The position numbers were made by a program, and so were the translations under genes. Source: an uncultured Clostridia bacterium (GTDB lineage Bacteria; Bacillota; Clostridia; Christensenellales; Aristaeellaceae). Taken from it: a DNA stretch of 40,548 nt. The notes under the pieces were generated by a model. The model was given only the letters and a program-made list of their open reading frames with translations. It searched no databases and was not told the origin of the DNA. Shown here in pieces: positions 1-7,532 of the stretch (position 1 is its first letter; every line of letters begins with the position of its first letter). The stretch lies in the NCBI GenBank assembly GCA_934621485.1, contig CAKTUS010000015.1, positions 1-40,548 of the forward strand, written 5' to 3'.

Positions 1-129
1 TCTCGCCTACAGTTTTTTTCGACAGCCTGAAGCTCGCCGCCGGGTCAGCTTTTTTGCCAGACTGAAAGGCTGATATGACGCTTTTCAGGCGGCTCGATAC
101 AGCGCCGCTTACGGGCGCTGAATGTTCGC
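1..129. repeat. Intergenic end piece of a dispersed repeat with a hairpin and T-run
   Basis: No gene is visible here. The first ~57 bases resemble the 3' half of two other intergenic stretches (37094-37176 and 18648-18735). All three share a CCTACAG-then-T-rich block, a block near CTGGA/CTGAA, and a short hairpin followed by a T-run. In this copy the hairpin arms are AAGCT and AGCTT, with T residues after the second arm near 50-55, so it could terminate plus-strand transcription entering from the left. The element is cut by the window edge. Similarity was judged by eye. Confidence 0.4.
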
Positions 130-1551
130 TTAGGCTTCAAAAGGCAAGCCCAGGAACGCGGCCAGGGTTTTCACCAGCCCGCGGGCCTCGGCCAGCGTGG
201 GCTTTTCCGCAAAAACGCGAATCCGGGGTTCCGTGCCGGAAAAACGGGCGATGATCCAGCCGTCGGGGAAATACACCTTGCAGCCGTCCAGGTAGCTTAC
301 CTTGTCGATCGGCTGCCGGAAATCGGGCAGCTGCTGTTGAATCATCACCAGGTTGTGAATGTGCTGGCGGCTTTCCGGGGTCAGGGCCCAGTCGTATTCG
401 GCCATGTGCATCTCGCCGTAGGTGTCGTAAACTTCCTGCACCAGGGCGGAGAGCGGCTTGCGGGTTACGGACAGCATTTCCACCAGCAGGGAGGCGGCGT
501 ACAGGCCGTCCTTGCCGCTGATGTGCCCCCGCACCGTCAGGCCGCCGGAGGATTCGCCGCCGATCAGGGCGTTGTGCTTATCCATGGCGGCGGAAATGTG
601 CTTAAAGCCCACGGGCACCTCCACGCACTCCTGGCCAAAGGCCCGGGCTACCCGGTCCAGCAGGTGGGTGGTGGCGATGTTGCGCACCGCCGCGCCGCGC
701 CAGCCTTTGTACTTTAGCAAATAATAATACAGCAGCACCAGCACCTCGTTGCTGGAAACATAGTTGCCCTTTTCGTCCACCACGCCCAAACGGTCGGCGT
801 CGCCGTCGGTGGCAATGCCAAGCAAGGCGTTGTGATCCACTACGGACGCCTGCAAATCCACCAGGGTATCCGGGTTGGGCGCGGGTAAATGGCCGCCGAA
901 GAAGGCGTCGTGACGGTCGTTAATCACGTTGATGTCGCAGCGGGCGGTGTACAGAATGGTCAGCAGGCCGGAGAGGCTGACGCCGTACATGGGGTCCAGC
1001 ACAATACGGGGACGGCGGGCCCGGATGGCCTGCATGTCAATTTGGTTCATGATGGAGTCCAGATAAGCGTCCCTGGGATCGATGAACTGAATTTTGCCCG
1101 CCTTCAGCGCTTCCTCGAAGGGAAGAACGTGAATGTCCTCGTCGGAAAGGGCGTTGGCCTCGGGGCCAATCAGATTGGTAACCTCCTCGGAGGCGTCCCG
1201 GCCGCCGGAGGTAAACAGCTTAATTCCGTTGTAAATGGCCGGGTTGTGGCTGGCGGTGACCGCCGCGCCGTAAGGCAGATCCATATAGCGAACAGTGAAC
1301 ATAATCTGGGGCGTGGGCGCGGCCAGGTTTACGAAATACAGAGGGATTTCCTCAGCGGCCATTACCTCGCTGAACCAGATGGCCCCTTCCCGGCTCAAAA
1401 AACGCCGGTCATAGCCGATGCAAAGTCCCTTTTTGTCCGCACCCTCCCGCTTCATGCGGCGGGCCAGGGCGGCCGCTACCCGCTGAATATTGGCGCGGGT
1501 AAAACCATCTCCGATGATGGCTCGCCATCCGCCGGTACCAAATTCTATCAT
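130..1551 (-). CDS. Phosphoglucomutase/phosphomannomutase family phosphohexomutase
   Basis: This cytoplasmic enzyme of the alpha-D-phosphohexomutase superfamily interconverts hexose-1-phosphate and hexose-6-phosphate. It has 473 residues, normal for the family, and all four signature loops are visible. The phosphoserine loop TASHNP has Ser101. The metal-binding loop DGDADR is at 249-254. The sugar-binding loop GGESSGG is at 331-337. The phosphate-binding loop FSGTEPR is at 438-443. The ATG at 1551 is chosen because the protein then opens FGTGGWRAIIG, as family members do, and AGAGGG lies just upstream; the 27 extra codons to 1632 lack family character. It is transcribed divergently from the small gene at 1759. 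The substrate (glucose, mannose or glucosamine phosphate) cannot be fixed from sequence. A bacterial-type PGM/PMM feeding cell-wall sugar nucleotides is the likeliest role. Confidence 0.93.
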   Translation of the reverse strand: MIEFGTGGWRAIIGDGFTRANIQRVAAALARRMKREGADKKGLCIGYDRRFLSREGAIWFSEVMAAEEIPLYFVNLAAPTPQIMFTVRYMDLPYGAAVTASHNPAIYNGIKLFTSGGRDASEEVTNLIGPEANALSDEDIHVLPFEEALKAGKIQFIDPRDAYLDSIMNQIDMQAIRARRPRIVLDPMYGVSLSGLLTILYTARCDINVINDRHDAFFGGHLPAPNPDTLVDLQASVVDHNALLGIATDGDADRLGVVDEKGNYVSSNEVLVLLYYYLLKYKGWRGAAVRNIATTHLLDRVARAFGQECVEVPVGFKHISAAMDKHNALIGGESSGGLTVRGHISGKDGLYAASLLVEMLSVTRKPLSALVQEVYDTYGEMHMAEYDWALTPESRQHIHNLVMIQQQLPDFRQPIDKVSYLDGCKVYFPDGWIIARFSGTEPRIRVFAEKPTLAEARGLVKTLAAFLGLPFEA

Positions 1552-1622
1552 TGCAGATGCCCTCTTTCTGTGAAAATGCGTTTTCCCAATCGCCTGCATC
1601 CAGACGCGGAAAACCTGCTTGT

Positions 1623-1651
1623 ATTGTACCACGCTCCGGCGGGACGTGCAA
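1623..1651 (-). promoter_or_regulatory. Sigma-A-type promoter of the phosphohexomutase gene
   Basis: On the minus strand a -35-like TTGCAC is followed after 17 bases by TACAAT. The TACAAT is preceded by TGG, giving an extended -10. The predicted start lies roughly 65 bases upstream of the ATG at 1551. Confidence 0.6.
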
Positions 1652-1695
1652 AGCGGTTTTGCAGCAAAAAAGAACGCGGAAGCCGGATGCGGGTA

Positions 1696-1725
1696 TTGTC
1701 AACAAGACACGATATATGGTATAAT
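1696..1725 (+). promoter_or_regulatory. Sigma-A-type promoter of the small membrane protein gene
   Basis: TTGTCA at 1696-1701, an 18-base spacer and a perfect TATAAT at 1720-1725. It lies about 30 bases before the Shine-Dalgarno of the gene at 1759 and is back to back with the minus-strand promoter at 1623-1651. Confidence 0.75.
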
Positions 1726-1758
1726 GTATTATCATTTACGCAAGAGGAAGTGGTTTCC

Positions 1759-2250
1759 ATGCAGACCCTGCTGGCCGGCGCGCTGGCGGCGTTTTGCGTC
1801 GTTGCGGTTGCGGCGTCGCTGTATCGGGAACACCGAAACGCCAAAAAACTGCGGCTGAGGGTGCAAAAGCTGTATGCTTCCCAGCTTTTTGAAGATATGA
1901 TGCCCATGCTGCGCGCCGCCAGACATCATTCGGTGGAACGGGTTACGGTGGACAAAACCGGCGTGGCGCTCAAATACTTTCAGCCCCACAGCATGGAAAC
2001 CGCCTTTTTGATGCGGCCCAACGGCTACGCCTATTTAACGCCGGAACAGCAGGAGGCCATGCGGGTGATTCTGGAGCAATGCCTGCCGGCTTTGCAAGAT
2101 CAACAAAAATATCATCTCATCCGCCGCCGGGTTCGCCTGGTCAACGGCGAGGTGGAATATGTGTATTCCTATACCATCTGCAACGCCTATAAGGCCACGC
2201 TTTGCAGAGCGCCGTATTACGACGGTACGCTGCAAACCCGTTCATGGTAG
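1759..2250 (+). CDS. Small membrane-anchored protein of unknown function
   Basis: A 163-residue protein I do not recognise. Residues 1-20 form one hydrophobic segment followed by a basic stretch (YREHRNAKK), so it is probably an N-terminally anchored protein with its soluble part in the cytoplasm. The remainder is mixed alpha/beta in character and ends with a Tyr-rich portion (EVEYVYSY). No catalytic motif is evident. The ATG is supported by AGAGGAAG about eight bases upstream and a promoter at 1696-1725; the much longer open frame upstream is antisense to the phosphohexomutase and is not coding. Its last 9 bases overlap the 3' end of recO on the other strand, so the two genes converge. Confidence 0.75.
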   Translation: MQTLLAGALAAFCVVAVAASLYREHRNAKKLRLRVQKLYASQLFEDMMPMLRAARHHSVERVTVDKTGVALKYFQPHSMETAFLMRPNGYAYLTPEQQEAMRVILEQCLPALQDQQKYHLIRRRVRLVNGEVEYVYSYTICNAYKATLCRAPYYDGTLQTRSW

Positions 2251-2964
2251 CAGGCGGCTTACCTTGATGGGCGTTTCCAAACGGCTTTCCACATACCGGC
2301 GCAGGGCTTCAAAAACAGCTTGTGCGTCGGTCTTTTTTTGTGGCGTAAAACCGTTTCGCAGGGTTTCGCTCATCCACACAATGTCGTCATGGGCAATGGA
2401 GTAGGCCGTTCGCGAGGCGCACTCCGGGCAGCATAAGCCGCCCGCCACAATGTCCAGCGGCGCGGGGCCGCTTAGGTCCAGGGGCTTTCGGCAGTGGGCG
2501 CAGCGGCTTAGCCGGGGCCGGTAGCCTATGGCCTGGGCAAACAGCAGCAAAAAGGCCGCCGTGTTGCCCAGCGGGTCGGATTCCGGATCGTAGCATTGAT
2601 AATACAACCCCTTGAGCAGCAGCGCGTAAAGCTCCGCCGCGCTTTGCCCTGGCTGGGCCGCAGCGGCGCACAGGGCTGTCATGTAGCTGGCGCAGATTAA
2701 GCGATAAGGGTCCAGGCGCAGGTTGTAAAAGGTATCCTCCAGAGAGCAGGAGGTTAGCGTGCAGCGCTCGTTTTGCTGGTACACCACAAACTCGCCGCTG
2801 ACAAACAGCTCGCTGGCGGGCATCAGGGGGCTTTTGGGCCTGCGGCAGCCTCGGGACAGCACATCCAGGCGGCCCCAATCAGGGCTTAACAGGGTAAGCA
2901 TACGGTCGTGATCCCGGTAATTGGCATAGCGCAGCACAATGCCCCGGGTGATAATGGAAGGCAT
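2242..2964 (-). CDS. recO: DNA repair protein RecO
   Basis: RecO mediates RecFOR loading of RecA onto SSB-coated single-stranded DNA and anneals complementary strands. The 240-residue protein has the family layout. It has an N-terminal OB-fold (residues 1-80, opening SIITRGIVLRYANYRDHDRMLTLLSPDWGRL), a helical middle, and a four-cysteine zinc site in the C-terminal half (C155-x2-C158 and C179-x2-C182). The start at 2964 is chosen because AAAGGAG precedes it by eight bases and the product then begins where family members begin; the 46 extra codons upstream lie in the neighbouring gene's tail. The gene follows the flavodoxin-like gene by 17 bases on the same strand, so they may be co-transcribed. 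Confidence 0.93.
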   Translation of the reverse strand: MPSIITRGIVLRYANYRDHDRMLTLLSPDWGRLDVLSRGCRRPKSPLMPASELFVSGEFVVYQQNERCTLTSCSLEDTFYNLRLDPYRLICASYMTALCAAAAQPGQSAAELYALLLKGLYYQCYDPESDPLGNTAAFLLLFAQAIGYRPRLSRCAHCRKPLDLSGPAPLDIVAGGLCCPECASRTAYSIAHDDIVWMSETLRNGFTPQKKTDAQAVFEALRRYVESRLETPIKVSRLLP

Positions 2965-2981
2965 AGGCGGTTCTCCTTTGG

Positions 2982-3893
2982 TTACACCTGGCGATAACGC
3001 CCCGTGCGGCAGCAGTAGCTTTTCAGCCCGGTACGCGCAAGGCCCAACAGACGATCCATGGTATCGGCCGCTTTGGTATAACGGCTTGACTGAAAATGGC
3101 ATAAAATGTAATCCGCCTGCCGGATGCGGCCGGAGGCGACACGGCAGAAGGCCCTAACGGGAGAAGCCAAGCCAAATACCCAGATGGGGGAGCACAGGGT
3201 GACGTGGCTGTAGCTTTCCAGCGGAAGCGTGATTGGCTCGATGGGCATTTCCCAGCGGTGCATGCCGAAGCGGCCGCACCACCAAAAGCCCAGGGTGCCC
3301 TGGGTGCGCTCTGTCGCGTGAATTTCATAAACCTGCGCGCCTGTGCGATCAGCCTCCTGAAGCGCCAGGCGGCGCACATAGCCCATGCGGGAAAAGTATA
3401 CTACCAGCTTTTCGGGGGATGAACCGATGTTTGGGTACTGCGCAGCGCTTTCCCGGGCGGCAAACTGCTCCTGGCGCAGAAAGACCCAGCCGGCATAGCC
3501 GGTAACCGCCTGGCAGAGACCGAAAACAAAGTAGAGGGAGGACATGAAATTGAGCGGAAACAGGTAAAACTGAATACAGATCCACAGCATCAGCGTTACG
3601 CCGAACACGCTGCCCAGGACGACGCCCAGCGGCTTTTGACGCAGAAGCAGCCAGGCCGCCGTCAGATTGGTCAGTCCGTTTACGATCAGCAATGCAAAGC
3701 CGGAAAAGAGAAGGTTCTGAAACAACGCATCAGCAAAGGGCAGCACTTGAAAATAAGGCAGCATAGAGTCCATCCCCACGCAGCGGCCGGAAGGGTCGGC
3801 CAGCATCATGACGGAGCCGCCTACCGCGCCAACGCCTATGAACAGCGTCCAGAAAATCAGCCATTTGCGGGCCGTTTGAAACCTGGATTTCAT
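2982..3893 (-). CDS. Membrane protein with C-terminal flavodoxin-like domain
   Basis: The 303-residue protein has two parts. The N-terminal half holds about four hydrophobic segments (roughly residues 12-32, 58-84, 88-112 and 115-140). The C-terminal half (about 160-280) looks like a flavodoxin fold. It starts with a short beta strand and a phosphate-binding-like turn, KLVVYFSRMGYVRR, and later has the strand-loop HVTLCSPIWVFGLASPVRAF, where flavodoxins carry an aromatic contact to FMN. The canonical T/S-x-T-G-x-T loop is not intact, so FMN binding is an inference. The start ATG has AGAAAGG upstream. The gene lies just after the rplT terminator and just before recO. A membrane-tethered electron carrier or NAD(P)H:quinone-type reductase partner is possible; the true role is unknown. 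Confidence 0.7.
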   Translation of the reverse strand: MKSRFQTARKWLIFWTLFIGVGAVGGSVMMLADPSGRCVGMDSMLPYFQVLPFADALFQNLLFSGFALLIVNGLTNLTAAWLLLRQKPLGVVLGSVFGVTLMLWICIQFYLFPLNFMSSLYFVFGLCQAVTGYAGWVFLRQEQFAARESAAQYPNIGSSPEKLVVYFSRMGYVRRLALQEADRTGAQVYEIHATERTQGTLGFWWCGRFGMHRWEMPIEPITLPLESYSHVTLCSPIWVFGLASPVRAFCRVASGRIRQADYILCHFQSSRYTKAADTMDRLLGLARTGLKSYCCRTGRYRQV

Positions 3894-3923
3894 TTTGACA
3901 AGCCTTTCTTTGGTTAGGGTTGC

Positions 3924-3956
3924 AAAAAGCCCTCCCGAAAAAAACGAGAGGGCTTT
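3924..3956 (-). terminator. Rho-independent terminator of the infC-rpmI-rplT operon
   Basis: On the minus strand, perfect 9-base arms AAAGCCCTC and GAGGGCTTT enclose a 13-base T-rich loop and are followed by a run of T. It begins 13 bases after the rplT stop codon. Confidence 0.9.
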
Positions 3957-3968
3957 GCGGGGCTACAG

Positions 3969-4316
3969 TCAGCCCTTCACGGTTTCCACCAGCTTGGCGA
4001 AAGCGGCGGGATCGTTCACGGCGATGTCGGCCAACATCTTGCGGTTGATGGTGATGTTGTTTTTCTTCAGGCCATTCATCAGCACGGAGTAGCTGATGCC
4101 GTTCATGCGGGCAGCCGCGTTGATACGGGTGATCCACAAGCGGCGGAAATCGCGCTTGCGCATTTTGCGGCCTTCATAAGCATAACGAAGGCTGCGGCGA
4201 ACCTGTTCGCTGGCAGCGCGGTACTGCTTGGATTTGGCGCCGAAATAGCCCTTGGCAAGCTTAAAGATCTTGCGGCGCTTCTTGTGGGCGTTTACGGCTG
4301 CTTTGATACGTGCCAT
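3969..4316 (-). CDS. rplT: 50S ribosomal protein L20
   Basis: L20 is an early 23S rRNA-binding protein needed for 50S assembly, and in Bacillota it can repress its own operon by binding the leader RNA. The 115-residue, very basic protein starts MARIKAAVNAHKKRRK and contains the conserved RKRDFRRLWITRINAAAR block, so it is full length. A perfect AAGGAGG lies upstream of the ATG. It is the last gene of infC-rpmI-rplT and ends at the terminator at 3924-3956. Confidence 0.98.
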   Translation of the reverse strand: MARIKAAVNAHKKRRKIFKLAKGYFGAKSKQYRAASEQVRRSLRYAYEGRKMRKRDFRRLWITRINAAARMNGISYSVLMNGLKKNNITINRKMLADIAVNDPAAFAKLVETVKG

Positions 4317-4347
4317 ACTTTTATCCTCCTTGAATCGTTAGCAAAGC

Positions 4348-4548
4348 TTATTTGTAGGGGAGCAGCTTGTGGATGGTACGAGCTTCGGCCGCGTTGTCCA
4401 CAACGCCGTCCGCACGCAGGTGACGGGTGCGCTTGGTGGTTTTCAAATGCACCTGGTGATTCGCGTTCATCTGCTTATGGATGACTTTGCCAGTCTTGGT
4501 GAAGGAAAAACGCTTGGCTGCGCCACGATGGGATTTTTGCTTAGGCAT
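4348..4548 (-). CDS. rpmI: 50S ribosomal protein L35
   Basis: A 66-residue basic ribosomal protein of the large subunit. It opens MPKQKSHRGAAKRF and has the family core around HLKTTKRTRHLR, so it is complete. AAGGAGG precedes the ATG. It lies between infC and rplT, the classical order, with short spacers and no terminator between. Confidence 0.98.
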   Translation of the reverse strand: MPKQKSHRGAAKRFSFTKTGKVIHKQMNANHQVHLKTTKRTRHLRADGVVDNAAEARTIHKLLPYK

Positions 4549-4621
4549 AGGGGTTGTCCTCCTTCCGTGTGGTATCCGTAACCGCCCAAACGGGCGGGGA
4601 TAACGGCTTTGTCAGGGCAGG

Positions 4622-5278
4622 TCAAATCATGTTTTCGCTTTCGCGCTTGACCTTTTTCTTGGGCTGGGGCTTGGGTTCGCGCTTGGCGGCCTCCTCAGCC
4701 TGGGCCGCCAGGTTGGCGGCGTGCTTTTCCTTGCGCTGCTGGCTCTTTTCCGCAAAGCTCTTTTTGGCGGCCTTGGGCGCAAGAATCATAATCATGTGGC
4801 GACCTTCCAGCATGGGGCGGCGCTCCACGGTGCCGTAGTCCTCAATGCGGGAGGCAAAGTCCTGCATGATTTTCATACCGATGTCCGAGTGGACGATCTG
4901 GCGGCCCCTGAAGCGGATGCTCACTTTTACCTTGTCGCCATCCTCCAGGAACTTGACGGCGTTCTTGAACTTGGTCTGCACGTCGTTTTCCTCGATGGTA
5001 GCGGAGAGCTGCACTTCCTTAAGCGTAACGATGCGCTGATTTTTGCGCAATTCACGCTCGCGCTTGGACTGCTCGTAGCGGTGCTTGTCATAGTCCATCA
5101 GCTTGCATACGGGCGGTTGAGCGGTGGGCTGAATCTTCACCAGGTCCAGGCCCTTCTGCTCCGCCAGCTCAATGGCGGAGCGGGTGGCCATTACGCCAAG
5201 CTGCGTGCCGTCCGTATCAATGACGCGCACCTCTCTGTCCCGGATTTCCTCATTGATCATCGGCTCGTTGATATCCAT
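4622..5278 (-). CDS. infC: Translation initiation factor IF-3
   Basis: IF-3 binds the 30S subunit, prevents premature 50S joining and checks the start codon. The N-terminal domain (INEEIRDREVRVI, then LVKIQPTAQPPVCKLMDYDKHRYEQ) and the C-terminal domain (SIRFRGRQIVHSDIGMKIM, MLEGRHMIMILAPK) are intact. A Lys/Glu-rich tail of about 40 residues follows (residues ~180-218), longer than the Bacillus protein. I placed the start at the ATG at 5278. The Shine-Dalgarno GGAGG ends only three bases before this ATG, while an in-frame ATC two codons later sits nine bases away, so the exact start is uncertain. It is the first gene of infC-rpmI-rplT. Confidence 0.95.
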   Translation of the reverse strand: MDINEPMINEEIRDREVRVIDTDGTQLGVMATRSAIELAEQKGLDLVKIQPTAQPPVCKLMDYDKHRYEQSKRERELRKNQRIVTLKEVQLSATIEENDVQTKFKNAVKFLEDGDKVKVSIRFRGRQIVHSDIGMKIMQDFASRIEDYGTVERRPMLEGRHMIMILAPKAAKKSFAEKSQQRKEKHAANLAAQAEEAAKREPKPQPKKKVKRESENMI

Positions 5279-5296
5279 ACACCTCCAAAATGTTCG

Positions 5297-5334
5297 GGCG
5301 TTTTTGCACAAAAAAACGCCGGGCAAGCTACCCG
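5297..5334 (-). promoter_or_regulatory. Attenuator-like leader hairpins upstream of infC
   Basis: Two mutually exclusive structures can be drawn in the minus-strand leader. The first is a terminator-like stem at 5320-5334 (arms CGGGTA and TGCCCG with one wobble pair), followed three bases later by seven T at 5310-5316. In the second, GGCGTTTTT (5312-5320) pairs perfectly with AAAAACGCC (5297-5305), which would consume the T-run and the end of the terminator stem. The second structure stops just before the infC Shine-Dalgarno. L20-controlled attenuation of this operon is established in Bacillus subtilis; that this leader is its counterpart is inference. Confidence 0.5.
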
Positions 5335-5420
5335 TCGCACACACCCCATGGACTTACGTGCCATGACCTGCGCAAGATGTTCGCGCGGTGAGAAGCGGAC
5401 AGCCTCTGCTTACAGATGGC

Positions 5421-5449
5421 ATTATAGCACGCTCTGTGAGTGGTGTCAA
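5421..5449 (-). promoter_or_regulatory. Consensus sigma-A promoter of the infC operon
   Basis: On the minus strand TTGACA (5444-5449), 17 bases, then TATAAT (5421-5426): a perfect match at the optimal spacing. The predicted start leaves a leader of about 135 bases before infC, long enough for RNA-based control. Confidence 0.92.
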
Positions 5450-5476
5450 CAGGTTTTTTGTCCGGCAAAAGGGTTT

Positions 5477-7378
5477 TTAGCGCCGGGTGAAGTAGCGGCA
5501 ACCGTTGCCCGTGCCGCTGAAGGCATAGGCCAAATCGTGGGTGGCGTAGAAGGCTTCCACGGCCTGAGCGCCCAGATGGGTTTCCACCATGGAGAGGGTT
5601 ACGTCGTCCACAATCACGCCCGGAGCCTCCATCATCAGCCGGTAGGTTTTTTCCTGCTCCTGGCGGGAAAGAATGCCGAAATCATTGGTTTGCAGGCCGT
5701 AAAAGCCGGTGTCCCAATGCAGCTCGCTGTAAGCCTCCGGCATGCCGTGGCAGATGGCCAGAGTATCCCGGGGCGCCTGGGCTTTCAGCTGGTCCAGTAC
5801 CTGCACCATGGCTTCCTTGGATCGGCCTTTTTCGTTTGCCGCCTGCACGCCGAAATAGGTGCTCCCGCTGAGCAGCGCGCCGCCGGCCGCCACAGCCGCC
5901 AGCGCGTAAGCGGTGGCCCGGGCCGTTCCGCAGGGGTGGGGACGGGTCAGCAGGTATTCGCACAGCCATACGGCCAGCGTGGCTGCAAAGGGCACGCAGA
6001 TATACAGGTTGCTTTCGGCGCTGCGATTAAAGTAATACACCAGTTGTACGGCGCACACCAGCACGCAGCCCACAAAGGACGTCAGGGAAGCGGGCGCGGC
6101 GTCGCCGCGGAAAAACAGGTACCGCATGGCTACGCCGATGCACAGTACCAGCAGTGTGCAAACCAGCACCCACATACTGGGCAGCGACAGGGACAAATCC
6201 AGCTCCAGCTGCTGGGCAAACGCCTGAGAACCATAGGGAAACACAAAGGCGGAAAGGCTCATCCAGCCGCCGCCCACGGCCCGGTTGTACAGCCCCACCG
6301 CCGCATAGGCTCCGGCAAAAGCCGCCCCAATCTGCAAAAGGCGCAGAGCTGCGGCGCGCGCAATGCGGCCTGGAGAATCGCCGCCGCGCCAGCGCTCATA
6401 CACGCTCATCCCGGTCAGACATACGGCGCATGCCGCGCCGCTTTCAAAGTTCCACAGGAAAGCCGTCGCCAGGAAAAGGGTGCTCACGGCATACAGCCAA
6501 CGCCGTTTCTTCAGCACGCACAGGGCCGCCAGCAGCAGGGCGGGAAACACCAGCCGGTGTGGCGTTACCTGCAAGTAGCCAATTTGTGAAAGCCCAAAAT
6601 AGGGAAGACACACAAGCAAACTGCCAAGCAGACGCAGCCACTGGTTTTTGACCAGCTTATCCAAAGCAAACAGGTGGGCGGCTACGGCTACGGCTCCAAC
6701 ACCCGCATAGACCAGCGCAAAGGCGGTGTGGGTTCCGCCCAGCAGGTTTACCGCCGGCCCCACCAGCAGGCCGTAGTAGCCGTAGGTGCCGCAATTGGTT
6801 ATGCTATAGGGTTGGGCGTGCAACACCCGGTACACCGACTGGAAATAGGCCGTGCGGTGCACCGTATTCGACCAACTGGTAAAGCAATCCGGATTGTAGG
6901 TGGCATAGGCGCACAGCGCCGTGAGCAGCGCATACCAGGGCCATAGACGAACGGGACGGGTTTGCGTCGCGCCGGAGAGAATCATCTGCCGGACCAGAAG
7001 CAGCATGGCGCCAAAGCCCAGGGACACCAGCAGGGCCAGCCGCTTGCTTTTTTGCCAGGGTAAATACAAAAGCTCCTGATAGGGCGCATAGCGCACCCGG
7101 TAAAAGCACAGCGCCACCAGCATAAACCATCCCAGACAAACCAGCCGTTCCGGCCAGGGGTTTCCGGCGCGCTCGGGCAGGGCCGCCGCTTCCCAACGGG
7201 GCAGCAGGGCATACAACCCGGCAAACGCGCCGAAGGCCAAAACCAGGCACACCAGATAGTATAGAATATCGCTTTGAACGGAAAGCGAAAAATAAACCGC
7301 GCTCCACAACCCTTCCGCCAGCAGCACAAGGGCCGCGGCGGCGCAAAGCAGGGCGGAACGCGAAAGACGGGCTTTCAT
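5477..7378 (-). CDS. Large polytopic membrane protein of unknown function
   Basis: A 633-residue protein with about 13 hydrophobic segments spread over residues 8-510, then a soluble C-terminal domain of roughly 120 residues ending GTGNGCRYFTRR. A long polar loop near residues 155-200 (PDCFTSWSNTVHRTAYFQSVY) could be extracytoplasmic. The general plan, many helices followed by a small external domain, resembles GT-C-type membrane glycosyltransferases, but I see no D-x-D/E-x-D type motif in the first loop, so I do not assign that function. AAGGAG lies about ten bases before the ATG. It has its own promoter (7413-7442), ends just before the infC promoter, and has no operon partner. Confidence 0.8.
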   Translation of the reverse strand: MKARLSRSALLCAAAALVLLAEGLWSAVYFSLSVQSDILYYLVCLVLAFGAFAGLYALLPRWEAAALPERAGNPWPERLVCLGWFMLVALCFYRVRYAPYQELLYLPWQKSKRLALLVSLGFGAMLLLVRQMILSGATQTRPVRLWPWYALLTALCAYATYNPDCFTSWSNTVHRTAYFQSVYRVLHAQPYSITNCGTYGYYGLLVGPAVNLLGGTHTAFALVYAGVGAVAVAAHLFALDKLVKNQWLRLLGSLLVCLPYFGLSQIGYLQVTPHRLVFPALLLAALCVLKKRRWLYAVSTLFLATAFLWNFESGAACAVCLTGMSVYERWRGGDSPGRIARAAALRLLQIGAAFAGAYAAVGLYNRAVGGGWMSLSAFVFPYGSQAFAQQLELDLSLSLPSMWVLVCTLLVLCIGVAMRYLFFRGDAAPASLTSFVGCVLVCAVQLVYYFNRSAESNLYICVPFAATLAVWLCEYLLTRPHPCGTARATAYALAAVAAGGALLSGSTYFGVQAANEKGRSKEAMVQVLDQLKAQAPRDTLAICHGMPEAYSELHWDTGFYGLQTNDFGILSRQEQEKTYRLMMEAPGVIVDDVTLSMVETHLGAQAVEAFYATHDLAYAFSGTGNGCRYFTRR

Positions 7379-7400
7379 GCGGACATTTCTCCTTTGGTAT

Positions 7401-7442
7401 GGGCTAAGGAAAATGATAGCCCATGAGCAGCATCCTTGTCAA
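7401..7442 (-). promoter_or_regulatory. Promoter with overlapping inverted repeat for the 5477-7378 gene
   Basis: On the minus strand TTGACA (7437-7442), an 18-base spacer and TATCAT (7413-7418). An inverted repeat, GGGCTA (7401-7406) and TAGCCC (7417-7422), overlaps the -10 and the predicted start. This is the arrangement expected of a repressor site, but no regulator is identified. Confidence 0.6.
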
Positions 7443-7487
7443 GGCGGCGAAATTTACAATTCCTTCACGGCGCGGGGCTTCATCCTG

Positions 7488-7496
7488 TGGTATGAT
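7488..7496 (+). promoter_or_regulatory. Candidate extended -10 promoter of the ABC operon
   Basis: TG-G-TATGAT at 7488-7496 fits an extended -10. No good -35 lies at 16-18 bases. It is about 37 bases before the start codon at 7533 and is the only candidate between the divergent genes. Confidence 0.4.
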
Positions 7497-7532
7497 AAAC
7501 GGGACGCAAAACCGCCGGAAAGGATGGAGGCT

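Noticed and set aside
889..1758. N-terminal extension of the gene at 1759
   Set aside because: The frame runs antisense to the phosphohexomutase, while the promoter and Shine-Dalgarno at 1696-1758 place the real start at 1759.
4721..6589. 622-codon plus-strand open frame
   Set aside because: It is antisense to infC and the 5477 membrane gene, has no start signal, and its Gln/His/Gly-rich composition is typical of a shadow frame.
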